Below are positions 35,388 through 46,747 of a stretch of DNA of 64,000 nucleotides, piece by piece. The stretch comes from Yamagishiella unicocca (taxonomy: Eukaryota; Chlorophyta; Chlorophyceae; Chlamydomonadales; Volvocaceae). The notes under the pieces were generated by a model. The model was not told the DNA's origin, ran no database searches, and worked only from the letters and a program-made list of their open reading frames with translations. The translations under genes were made by a program, and so were the position numbers. Position 1 is the first letter of the stretch, and each line of letters opens with the position of its first letter. Location: assembly GCA_003116995.1 (NCBI GenBank), contig BDSL01000011.1:992001-1056000 (forward strand). The letters are read 5' to 3'.

Positions 35388-38300
35388 CCCGGACGGCTGC
35401 CAGCCTGTGCAGCGTCGGGCGCGCGCGAATCGCGGCCCACGGTGGGCGTCGATGCCACCCGTGGAACTCGGGTGGAGCCGGCGGCGGCTGGAACAGAGCT
35501 GGCTGCACAGTGCTGCACAGCGAGCTGGCTGCACAGTGACCTGGCTTCAGAGTGCGCTGGCTGCACAGCGAGCTGGCTGCGGCACCGCGACACGAGGCGA
35601 TGGCAAAGTGCCCTAGCTGGATTGTAGCGGCTGGCGAAGGCGGGCAGGGCTGCGCGGCATTGCTGCCCTCGCTTGCGCACGCGTTTGGAGACCTGGTGGG
35701 GACCGGAGCATTACGTAATGGGTGGGCGGACTGGACTGTGCGCGGCGAGCAGCGAGCGCTGGGGCGCGAGGGGCAATTTTGCGAATCGTCGCAATTGGTT
35801 CTGGTGGGGGAAGTGGGAAAGGGGACATGTCGAGTGCATTTTGGGGGCCTGGCGGTACTGGCGTTGGCAGCGACGCCTTGGCCTGGCAGCCCTCCTTCCC
35901 GACCATCCGGTCGACCTCCAGTCGCCGAGCCTCGTGCTGGGGCCCTGGCCGCGCGTCGCAGCGGCAAAGGCCGTTACGGCGGGCTTGGCCTGGGTCTCGC
36001 GGCCTCGGCCGTGTGGCGGCGCGTGGGGGTGGTGAGGCTTAAGGGTGTTTCCGATGAAAGCTGCGCATCAGCAACAAAGCCGGACGCCTCAGCGCGACGG
36101 CGCCTGCCTGGATGCCTGCCTGCTTGCTTGGCGGCCTAGCTGCCTCGCTGCCTGGCATGTGAAGGTGGCCCGTGTCGCTGTGGGCGGATGAAGGTTTGTA
36201 GGTGTGTCAGTGCTTGCTTCCGTCCGTGAGGAGGTGGCCTTGCGAGACTGCGGTGGGCCGTAAGGGAGGTAGGTGGGACGAGCGCTGCGGCGGCTGGCAG
36301 GCTGCAGAGAGCGAGAGCGGGCGGGCGATGGGGCGCGGTGATTTGGAGGGGCCGGGCGGCGGCATCCCCGGCGGTGTCCCTCCCCGCAGACGCCAACACG
36401 ACGGCCCGCGCCCATGGACTGGCGGCTGTCCTCAGCCCTAAATGCCGCGCTTAACCACTTTCAGCGCCTGAGGCAGCCGTGGGAACACGTGTGTGTGTGT
36501 GTGCGTATGATGTGTGTGCGACCCCCTCCGGTTAATTCATCCAATTTATAGCGCGTGCTCATTCCGTGCAGATAGTGAAAGGATGGCCGTCGTTGGTGAT
36601 GACTCGAGGGGGGGCGACGCTTGATGCACAGTGTTGGCGCTGGGCCTGGTGCTGGCACGAGTCGACGGCTGGCAGCTGGCGCTCGTCGCCACAGGGGCCG
36701 CTGCGGCACCGCCGATGGCGCTTGGCAGTCTGGTGCGGTGGGGAGCAGGAAGGTCGTGCTGCAACACGAAATAGCATAGCGGAGCTCGATACAACACCGC
36801 GCGGCGCACGGCCCCCTGGCGCCGTGTTGCTTCTGGCTCAATGATGGATGCCCACGGAGGAGGTGGGTATGCCAGGCGGCCGGGCCACGGCGCAGGCGGC
36901 CGTGGCCCTGCCAGCCAAGCGCACGTGGACCTTCACAGCCGCGGACTCCACCCTCGTGGGACACGCGGGGCGAGGCGAGGCGAGGCGGGAGGTTTCGCTG
37001 CGCACTGGACGGGGACGGTGCGGAGGAGGCGATGAAGCCAACGGCGATGTGGCGCTCGGAAGGCGGGGCTTCACCCGCTGCACTGCCGGCATCTCTGGCT
37101 AGCGACGTTACACCGTGTGTTGGGTTTTGGGCATCGCGGTCGGGTCGGTGGGTCGTGAGGCTAAGTCGGCGTTGCCCGGCTGACGGCCAGCCTGGTGCCC
37201 GCTGAACCAGCGGGACCGGGCCAGGCCAGGCGAGTGGAAGGGCACTATCATACCTTACTGGTGCATCAAGGGTCGTGGAGGGAGGGGGGCCGTGGATGGC
37301 GGAGGTGATATGCAGGATGCTATGACACACCGCCGCTGGAGCCGGAGGATAATACTGGGAAGGGGTGTGCGTTTTGTGTTATGTAATAAGCTGGTCCTGG
37401 TGACACTGAATCCGGTGTGGATCTGGTGTGGATCTGGTGTGGATCCGGTGTGGATCCGGTGGGGATCTGGTATAGGGGCATGCCTCGCCCAAATGGCGAA
37501 GGCGGTGTGGGGTACAGAATAAAGGCCGTGACGCTTTAGCCAACGCCAAGCGACAGGCCGCTGGTTGGGCCGGAGCGGCCGCGAGCTCCCTCGACCTCGA
37601 GATAACTATGTTGCTAACCACTTCGAACTTGTAGTAGTGGTTGGCAGTGCCGTCGACACGGTATAATTGATCGTGCCGTACACGTGGCATATTATGTTGC
37701 GGAGCTGTGCGCTGACTGGTATGCATGTACAAGCTCCACCATCGTGGACAGCCGCGCGCTTTCGAACCACAAACGGAGCGCGCTGACGAGCGCACGCGAC
37801 CCGCATGGTTTGCGCATGGTTTGTAGTGCACGCTGCTTCCTGGTAAGACGAGGAGGGAAGAGAACCATCCATTGCTGCTTATAGGGCGCACGAGTACGTG
37901 ACATGCGGTGGTGGCCTGGGCTGGAGACTTGAGGTCGGGCCCCAGCGATTGCTGACGCAATTCGGCAGCTCAATTTTACTGTAGCGGTGTTCTCCACAGA
38001 CACCATGTGCGGGAGAGCGGAATGAGATTAAGCAGATAGGGAGGGCTGGCGTGGCCCAAGGGAAGAATGGCAGCCCGCTGTGGCCATTAGCGGCTGAACG
38101 GGTGCTGGATGACTGGGCCGGTTGGTGATAGGGGCAGGACGGGGAGAGGCTTTTTAGTTGACGCGAGGCGCTGTAAGAGCGCGCCTTGTGACTGGAGGTG
38201 GACGGGTCACCTGACATTTGTACCGAGCCAGGAGGTCCCTCCTGCGCGTGTAAATGTTTGCAACGTCCGCAGATGTGTTTGTGGAGGAGGCAGCCTCCTT

Positions 38301-38567
38301 TTGGCAGCCGACGACTGACGCCTATCTCAGTAGGCGGCGAAGCTGGAGCCAAGGAAATTCCGGGTGCGGCCGTGGCCGTATCTCGCTCGTCCATCCGAAT
38401 CAGCGAACATGTCGATAAAGTAATCACGGGCGTGTTCTCCGACTGATAACATACCAGTCTACTCGCACATGTTCCCGTCAGCTACAGAAGCTCACCTTTG
38501 GCTTTCCAATTTTCAGCGACGTCACGGAACTCTTTTCTTCTCCGCCTTCTAAACGAGAGTCCTCGCC

Positions 38568-40213
38568 ATGGAAACGGCAGCGGCTGTGACAGGTGACGCG
38601 ACGCTCCGCCGAGTGACGGCGGCTTCGATCGGAAGCGACACCGCGTCCGTCGTCGAACATGCGGTGGCTCAGGGCCGAGCTGCCGACAGGTGCGCCCACT
38701 GTGACGTGACTCAATCGTGTGGGAAAGAGGAACACGCACAGGTGCACTTGCATGTAGCGGTAGAGCGCTCCGACATCGCAGCGACCCGCGGGTCGGTTGA
38801 ACGCCGCGAAGCCGGAAAGTCAGGCGGCCAGACAGGATCAAAGGTGTAGACCGCAGGAAGCTATGAGGTGTACATTTTATGGTGTAAATTAGATGTGTAT
38901 GTGCGACGACGGGCGGCTTAAGTCTGTCTTTGGGGCTGGCTTTGCCGTTGCGGCGACAACAGGGATTCTACCTTTTGGTCTGGCACCCACTGTAACCGTT
39001 GCAACAACAACGATGAACAGAGAGTCGGCAACAACAACAACAGGGACGAAAGGGATCTGCTCCGTTCGCGCACTCATCCGCTGTCATCCGCATGTGGACT
39101 TGTCCTCCTGTCTTGAACCGCCTACCTGCCTTGAGCTGCTTACCGGCCCTGAGTAGCGTACCTGCCTTCCTTGAACCGCCTAGCCTGCCCGCCTTGGCCT
39201 CCTCGCCAGGTATCACATCAACCGCGTTTGCAGCCGGAAGATCCCGGTCGTGCCCGGGAGCTTCGTCGACATACACCGGGAGTACAGCGTGTACCTGGCC
39301 AACGGAGCCATGATAATGTTGACCATCGCCAAGGACAAGGACGGCGGCGATCAGGTGGGCTGGGAAAGAGCAGTAAACACCGGGGGAGAGGTACAGGGTT
39401 TTGCGACAAACCAGCACAGCACGGCATGCATTCCGACATGTTGGGGCCCCCCACGCTCGCGCGCCTCCGGCGCATGAAGGCACCCACCTCGCGTATCATG
39501 TCTCGTGTATGTCCCTGACGCAGGGCATCCCCACCGTGCATGTCGTACACATGTTCCACTACTGTCGGCCCGGCCTGACGGCGGCGGAGCTGAGCGGCGA
39601 CGCGGATTTGCGGGGACCCGTGCAACTGGAGTGGTACGACAGGCAGCGCCCCGCCGCAGCCATCCGCCATCTGGCGGCGCGCGTATTGGGTCCTCTGCCG
39701 CCGGACCTGGTGGATTCACTGCTGCCCAAGCCGCTGAGTTCAGGCGGTGACGCGGCCGCTCTGGCCTCCTACGCCTTCGCAGCCTGGCTGGGCGGCCTGC
39801 CGCTGGAGCCACCGGGGGTGAGCTCCGCGCCCTCTCCCCCTTCTGCTGCTGCGGCTCAGTCCGTCGCGGCACCCTCTTCCGCTGCCCCGGCAACCAAGTG
39901 GTTGTCCGGACTGCAGAGCCTGTGGAATCGTGTCCTCGGCACCAAGCAGCACAGCAAGCCCACAGTGACGGACACGACTGCAGCAGCATCCGAAGGTGGC
40001 CAGCCTGCCGCGGCCGCGCCCGCTGCCGCCGCCGCCTCACCCGCCGCACCTGCCGCCGGGTCGTCGACTGGCGCCAAGCGCCTCACTATCGAGGAGGCCT
40101 GGGCGGAGTTCGAGCAGCGAGCTGTGGAGCGGGAGGTGCCGGTGTACGGCAATGACGTGGAGCGGGCGTGGTTTGAGGAGGTGCTGCATCTGAAGGAGGG
40201 ACCCAAGGCCTAG
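38568..40213 (+). CDS. Tandem paralogue A, unknown family
   Basis: Three exons (38568-38689, 39210-39354, 39524-40213) give 318 residues. Splice sites are clean (GACAG|GTGCGC, GATCAG|GTGGGC) and the intron phases are identical to the next gene. Exon 1 encodes a short N-terminus with LRRVTAASIGSD. Exon 2 has HREYSVYLANGAMIMLTIA. Exon 3 has VVHMFHYCRPG, then LGPLPPDLVDSLLPKPLSSG, an Ala/Pro/Ser-rich low-complexity linker, a Trp-containing segment (LQSLWNRVL), and a charged C-terminus (LTIEEAWAEFEQRAVEREVP...AWFEEVLHL). No family is recognised. The exon 2 pattern H-x-EY-x-x-YL-x-x-G is faintly like the LRAT/H-rev107 fold start, but the Cys motif of that family is absent. Intron 1 holds a dispersed-repeat copy. 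Confidence 0.85.
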
Positions 40214-42675
40214 CGGCTAGGCGATCGAGGCGCGTGAAATAGATATGTTGACAGCCGCCATTGCGGTCGCTCACTCATGAACACGGTTGCAGCGCGGATA
40301 ATTGTATACGCCAGATCTGCTTCGCAATGCCGGACCGGTTGTGCTGGTACGCTTGTGAGAATGCATTGCTCCCTGGGGTCGCTGCTGGACCCACACGAGT
40401 TGGTGCTGCTTCCTGGAACAACCTAGAATCATTCACGCGAAATATTGCAACAAATGGCTCAGTTGCAATACACAACTTCCTTTTGGAAGACCACTTCGCT
40501 GCGTTACTAGGTCACGCGCTTCGTTTACGTACCTTACTCGTACGTCAGTTGCACCAGTTGCTGGGTAGACGAGGGCATCGCTGCGCCGAGCGACCCGCGG
40601 GACGGTGTGCCTGCAGTACCAGGGTGGGATCAGGTAATAATTTATGAACACACGTTGGCAGCGGTTCGGCAGAGGTGCGTTGGCAGCAAGTCGGCAGAGG
40701 TGCGTTGGCAGCAAGTCGGCAGAGGTTGTGGCCATGCTATGGCACGCGGGTGAGGCCAGCGTGTTTTACCACGGCTCACAACGTAGGGTGTTATGGCAGT
40801 TGCGGTGGTTCCGCCAAGACGGCTGTCGACAAAATCAGTGGGCAGCCCCGACCACCTGCTAAATATTCCCGGGAAGGGCGCCCTCCCGGCCAATGTGAAG
40901 GTGAGCTCGGCAGGGGCACCACCTGGCTGGGACGCGCAGGGGTCAGGGCCGTCTCGTTGTCGTTACAGTGGACTCCGGACTGGCGTCGGCGGACTCTGCC
41001 TAGGTCATATTCTTTGATTGAGACCCGGTTGTTCTGATTTTAAAACTGGAATCCATCGTATCAAGTACTTACTGCTTCAACACGGTGTATTTCTCTGCGT
41101 CTCTTCCGACGGGACAGGATATACATGTTACCAATGGTTTGGCGCCATACATTATTCATTGGACCGCACGGCCCTGCCACACGGCGTATATAGAAGCCTA
41201 CCTTGCCGTCCAGCAGCGCAATTGGGGAGGACGCGTGCGAATAATGCGTTCTCGAGAGCCTTCCACCCTGCATCGGCCAGCGTCCTGCTGTAAGCATGAA
41301 AAGGCGTAACCGCTGATGACAGGAAGGCGTAAGGACCCCAGCTTACACCTGCATCCACCGGCGCCCTGCATTCACTCCCGCATGATCAGTGCTTGGTATG
41401 TAGCGATCGCGTAAGCCGGCGCCCACACATGGCTTCCCGCTGCGCATCCTAACCCATACTCCCTAAACCCTTGAACTTCAACATGTTTTACGTGTTGGCA
41501 GTGCTGCGGAGCGGCTACGCCCATCATATGTAGCACGTTGTGGACTCGGAATTGACCAGGGCATGGGTACAGGTGCGCGTACTTTACGGCGCACGGCCGG
41601 GACCACTAGTAACCTAGCCAGGGGCCTCGGATGCGGCGTGATTCGAGTAGCTTGGCAAGAGGTATGGAACGCGTACCGTGGAGGAGCTGTGCTGCGTTTT
41701 GTTCCGAGGCGGCAGCACCGTGCCGGTAAAGCCACACCGCACGAGTTGAGAGTGCACCTAATCGCACCTAGCGATAATGATAAAAGGCTACAGTGTCCTA
41801 GTGCAGCGTTCCAAAGCTGCTGTGCGCGCGTGGCATATCGGTTTGCATCGCCATTCTGCGATGCGTCTCTAGGAGTCCGGCAGGCGCATTATTGAAGGAA
41901 ACGTACTGCTGTTCTCCAAGCGACGCGTGAAAAAACCGAGAGAAAACGTTTTGATTCCCAAGCAGGGATCAATATGCCTGTTACAGTATCCTCAGCGGTT
42001 ATACTGAGCCCTCAAGCCTGGGCGAACTCAGGACAAGAAGAGGGGCCCTTGACCGTGGCCTCAACATAGGAGAGCCGGGGCTGAACCCTTGATCTTTGAG
42101 CCATATATCTAGCGCCTACTGGTCACCCGCTAGATGATGGGTGCCAACGCAAGTACCCAAAGCGCGCGGCTGCGGCTCCCAAGTCCGTTCCAAAAGATTG
42201 CCGCATCGATGTCCTGCCAACGCAATCAGGTGCACTCGTCCTTCTCGCCGCACGCAACAAGACGTCCAGCGCAGACTCTTAAAAACGCACGTTTGCAATC
42301 GGCAGCAAGGAAGCCTCTGCTGCTAATCGGCAGCAAGGAAGCCTCTGCTGCTCGGCCTCACTACGTCACGAGCCTGCAGGCAGTCAGTCCCCGGAATTCG
42401 AATTGCATCGCTCGAGCGGCATGATGTACCAACTGCTGACTCATCTTTTGCCTTCGCCTCATGCAGCGGCCCTGCTCATTGGCCGGTACCTAGCTAGCCA
42501 TGGCATGCAGTACTTCACGCCATTAAAGGCTTTGTGGCCACCGAATTAGCAGTCAGTCCGCGAGCGGCCCTGCTACTGTACCTCAAGTCGCCCCTCGTTT
42601 CGACAGTTCAGCCTGTGGCGTGCACATAATCTTGATAAGCACCATTAAATAATAGTTATAATACCCGATCGATTG
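40214..42675. other. Spacer between the tandem paralogues
   Basis: No gene recognised. Small direct repeats are present: about three copies of a GGCAGAGGTGCGTTGGCAGC-type unit near 40655-40725 and two copies of AATCGGCAGCAAGGAAGCCT plus CTGCTGCT near 42297-42355. The promoter of paralogue B should lie just above 42676 but shows no clear element. Confidence 0.5.
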
Positions 42676-45155
42676 ATGGCCGTCGCGGAGGATGACTCGG
42701 CGCTGCTCCGGCGCATTACGGCTGCCGCCATCGGAAACGAGGACCCCCTCGTCATCGAGGCCGCGCTCACCCAGGCGCGCGCGTTCGACAGGTAAAGACT
42801 GCTCCGATCGGAACTTAACGCTGCGGCCCTGCCGCTCGATACGGCTTTGCGTCCGCTCCTGTAAAACCCTAACGGGTTGTCGTCAGCGGCGGGCCAAGCC
42901 GAGCGACTGTGGCTTGCTCGCTCGTTGCATACGACCCGACACAGCCCCATGTGCACGCACGTACTACCGCACCCACGGCACCTCTTAGGCTGCTGCTAAA
43001 CAAATATTAACCTGCCTGGCTGCAGTTAGATAGGTAACACGGTAGCAAGGTCGGTCGCGCTGAGGGTGCCTTTCAAACTCGCCGCCCCCGCGCGCTAGGG
43101 CTCAGCCGGCAGCCCTATCTTCGCGGTGCGCCAATGCAGTGCTACTTCCCACTCGGCGTTACCCTGACCCCACCCCAACCGGGAGGGAATCTTCTCTCTT
43201 CCCCCACACAAGGCCGCCGTGCCCGGGTTGATCCGTCCCGCACTGACCGCGCACTGCCATCCCCTACCTCGCTCCCCCGTCTCCGCTGTGCTCGTTCCCT
43301 GCTGTTGCCGCACCCTGCTGCCTTCCCGTCGCCCGACCCGCATTGTTACGTGCACATTAGCACCCCGTTCCGCCTACTAGTTTATACTTGCCGCCGTACT
43401 ATTGTACGGCGCCCCGCCATCAGCTGACTCCTCCTCTTCCGCCGTGCCGCCTTGATATCTTTGTTGCTTTGACCCCTGCTCCCCATCCCGTTTCCACCCG
43501 CCCGTGCTGACGTACGCCCACCGATGCCCCCTGCCCGCGTGCTTCGCGATGACCGCCATGACTGCTCGCTCCGGGCTCTGCCCAGGTGGGTGCAACGGAT
43601 GGTTCGGGCGAGGCTTCATGTAGCTGCTTGCATGTACGCTTGCGTTCTCGTCTGCGGGCATCCGGTTGCTCTCTCCTGCGCTGTCACATCTTCCAGCCTC
43701 CCGCGGCGGCGCGGCGCGACTTCAGCCGCCTGCCGCGGGCGCTGCCAAGCCAATCCCGATAATTGACTTCGTGGCCATGTCAACGGTCTGTATACAGGCT
43801 CCGTCTTTCTCAGTGTCAGGCGATGTGCCCGATGGTTCTACCTCTTGGTCTGGAATGAACCCACTGTAACCGTTACAACAACAGGCTCGGGCGGGTCCGG
43901 GCTTCAACAAGCCTCGCTCTAGCATGTCCAGCCATCACACCCAAGTAATTCCTCCACCGTGCACCCGACATGCGCATCGAAACGTACACAGTTCGCGATC
44001 CTTGTTGTGGTTCGTGTAGGCCTGGCATCCGGGGGGGGAACTCTACCTCCGGCTTTGGATATCCCAAAAACTTCTCCAGCATGCAGAATCCCAATCGAGT
44101 GTACCTATCGTTTCCTAGTCGGTTTTACTTCCATTCTTGAGTGCCGAAACACGGGTGTCCTCTTTCTCTTCCCCCCAGGTATAATCGCTACCGGATCGCC
44201 AGCCGCAGGGCTCCCGTGGTCAGCGGCGGCGACGGAATCCAGCATCTGGAGTACGGGCTGTACCTTGGCAAGGGAGCCGTGCTGATGCTTTCCACGGATG
44301 AGGCCAAGGGCGAGAGGGGCGAGCAGGTAGGCGGCGACGTTTGCTTCTTGGCACCCCTGGTCCACTCCCCTACTTGCAATGCTGTGTCCGGGTGTCTTAC
44401 TTGCGGTGTCTGGGTTCCTCGCTGTCGATGCTGCCAGACGCGATTGGCCCATGGAACGCATGGCTGCCTGATGAGTGTCCTCCCCGCAGACCGCCCCTGC
44501 CGTACGCCTAATCCACCTCTTCCACTATTCACGGCCCGGGGTGGCGCTGTCGGAGCTGCGTGGCGACACCGACTTGCCCGGACCCGTCCATGTGGAGTGG
44601 CACAACACCAAGCGCCCGTCCGACACCATCCGCCATCTGGCGGCCCGCGTGCTTGGTCCTCTGCCGCCCGACCTGGTGGATTCACTGCTGCCCAAGCCGC
44701 TGAGTTCAGGCGGTGACGCTGCGGATATGGCCTCCTACGCCTTCGCAGCCTGGCTGGGTGGCCTGCCGCTGGAGCCACCGGTAACGCCCGCCGCGCCCTC
44801 CCCACCGGCGGCTGCCGCTGCGGCCCAGGCCGCCACCTCACCCTCTTCCGCTGCCCCGGCACCCAAGTGGATGTCGAAGCTGCAAAGCCTGTGGAACCGC
44901 GTCTTGCGCATGAAGCGGCCCAGCACGTCCCAGGCGGCGGAGACGGGTGCAGCGGCCGCGCCCGCTGCCGCCGCCGCCTCCCCCGCCGCACCTGCCGCCG
45001 GGTCGTCGACTGGCGCCAAGCGCCTCACTATCGAGGAGGCTTGGGCGGAGTTTGAGCAGCGGGCTGTGGAGCGGGAGGTGCCGGTGTACGGCAATGACGT
45101 GGAGCGGGCGTGGTTTGAGGAGGTGCTGCATCTGGAGGAGGGACCCAAGGCCTAG
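42676..45155 (+). CDS. Tandem paralogue B, unknown family
   Basis: Three exons (42676-42791, 44179-44326, 44490-45155) give 309 residues. The gene structure matches the gene at 38568-40213 exactly in exon count, order and phase. Exon 1: LLRRITAAAIGNEDP. Exon 2: RYNRYRIASRR and HLEYGLYLGKGAVLML. Exon 3: LIHLFHYSRPG, the same LGPLPPDLVDSLLPKPLSSG block, an Ala/Pro linker, and an almost identical C-terminus ending EGPKA. Exons 1 and 2 have diverged strongly from paralogue A, while parts of exon 3 are nearly identical at the DNA level, past the stop codon. Intron 1 is 1.4 kb and holds a dispersed-repeat copy (43838-43882) and a perfect hairpin (43392-43411). Function unknown; expression is plausible given intact frames and splice sites. 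Confidence 0.85.
43392..43411. repeat. Perfect 8-bp inverted repeat (hairpin)
   Basis: CGCCGTAC, loop TATT, GTACGGCG. It lies in intron 1 of paralogue B, so it is not a terminator. Confidence 0.6.
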
Positions 45156-46498
45156 CGGCTAGGCGATTGAGGTAACGGGAGTGCAGGGGGTACGTTTACT
45201 GAGAAGGACATGTCAACCCAGGTAATAATGGGCACCAGTACCAGGCCAAGATAGCTCTGAAGTACAGGCCATGATATCGAAGCAAGCTGCTGCAGATGCA
45301 TGTTAGGACACGTGCTCTGAACGTGTGTGAGTGTGTACGTCGCGCCGTTGCGATGGGTGTGTGAGGCCACACACGGTACTCGCGCATTGCACGAAAAGGG
45401 TCCTCAGCAGCAGGTGTAGCTCCTCTGGGTGGCTAGTAGAGCGTGACGTTTGCGTGTCGGCACATGTGCCGTACGGCCGTACGTATGTAGTGCGTGTTTG
45501 AAGGCGCCAGCAGCTGGTCCAGGACCTAGCCACTGGATCTATCGTCTGGACGCGGCATACTCCTGCGTAATACCGGTAGTGCATAGCTCAGCCGGGTAGA
45601 AGCTTTAATTTGGAGTTATGATAATGTTCATGCTCCAGTGAACATTATGGGACACTGTGTTCATGTACCCCCCAGCGGGCTGGACGAGCATTGGGCACGA
45701 GGGCGGCGCCATGCAATTGCGTGCAACTGGCCCGGGCTGAAGGGTACGGCACCTTCACGACGGCCGTTGCGTACGCTGTGGGCCGGTTCCATGGCATCAA
45801 CTAACATGTTGCAATAATCTCGAGTTCATTTCATTGTTGAGTAGGCTGTACGTTACGTTGAGGGCGACGTGAGAAGAGCCATTGCGTACAGACCGCCAGT
45901 TGCGTTGAGTGAGCTACCCGTATTAGCGGTTGGTGGCCTGTTTAGTAGCACGCAGGACATAGTTCCGCCGTACATATGATTAATGTTCTCCTCTTGCGGA
46001 CGCTGGGCGGCAGAGGGCGGAGGGGGACGCCCCGGGCAGGATGCCTACGTACCGCGGTACCTACCGGTGCTGCCGATGTTCCGCACGTTGCCCAACCCAA
46101 CCCATTTCTAATGATTTACTGTCCCTACATGTAATACCTGGTCTACTTACGTCATCACAAATGCGCTCGATGTCTCTGCCAGGTTTGCGGATTGCGCCTG
46201 AACTTTCCAGCCCAGCCCAGCCCAATCCTGCTGGCCAGTCGCGAGAAACCTCACGGTACGGCGTTACGGTCCCTCATGCCGTAAACGACTCGCATTGCAT
46301 ACAATCCTTAAGTAAGTGTTTCAGACCCGGCTCTCATATGATGTGGCCCGGCGCTGGTTCCCTCTTCTTGTCCTGGGGTCGCCTGGGCTTGAGGACACGG
46401 TAACAGCTTATTATTAGAACAGGTATAAGGTTTCTTTTTTTTGTTAATTTACAATAAATTCGCCGGCACTTTAATCGCGTGCACTGTGACTTCATGAG

Positions 46499-46747
46499 TC
46501 AGGCACCCAGCCGCAGCTCCAGGGCAGCAAAGCTCACAGGCACGAAGGCCTCGAAGAAGGGATAAACAAAAAGAAAGCCGGCGGAAGGAAACATGGGCCG
46601 AACACCGATCGAAAGCAAGGCGATAACCACCAACCGACGAAACGCAAAGCACCGACGCACGCGGCCGACACAGTCACCGACAGAGGGAACGCCAGCACCA
46701 CCTCCGGGCGACTCCGGGGCCAAGACAGCGGGCAGTCCCGCAGCCAT
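46499..46747 (-). CDS. Small hydrophobic ORF, uncertain
   Basis: An 82-codon intronless frame starts at an ATG in good context (CGCCCATGGCTG). It contains a long hydrophobic run (LVVIALLSIGVRPMFPSAGF and following residues to about 73). It could be a small membrane protein or chance. No homologue is recognised and no neighbour supports it. Confidence 0.2.
   Translation of the reverse strand: MAAGLPAVLAPESPGGGAGVPSVGDCVGRVRRCFAFRRLVVIALLSIGVRPMFPSAGFLFVYPFFEAFVPVSFAALELRLGA

Larger units (their letters stand above)
34055..38567. other. Repeat-rich stretch; may hide last kinase exons
   Basis: The donor at 34054 demands at least one more kinase exon, so part of this region is probably intron and 3' exon. 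Candidates: 34495 onward (acceptor TTCTGCAG, about 19 codons to a stop), 34942 onward, and an open segment near 36880-37100 with LPAKRTWTFTAADSTLVG. None can be chosen from sequence alone. The rest is dominated by arrays: 48-bp units (34201-34440), GGGGT units (34575-34612), GGCAGC units (about 34730-34860), 28-bp units (35192-35387), and GTGTGGATCTG units (about 37417-37475). A 289-residue minus-strand frame at 36461-37330 is judged a composition artefact. Confidence 0.45.

Noticed and set aside
36461..37330. 289-residue minus-strand open frame
   Set aside because: Arg/Pro/Ser/Cys-rich translation without domain or codon character; GC-rich composition leaves several frames open on both strands here.
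42060..42140. tRNA-like or tRNA-derived SINE-like string on the minus strand
   Set aside because: A GGGTTCAGCCCC stretch and an AGTAGGCGC stretch suggest B and A boxes, but the T-arm would have a loop of wrong size and no acceptor stem pairs.
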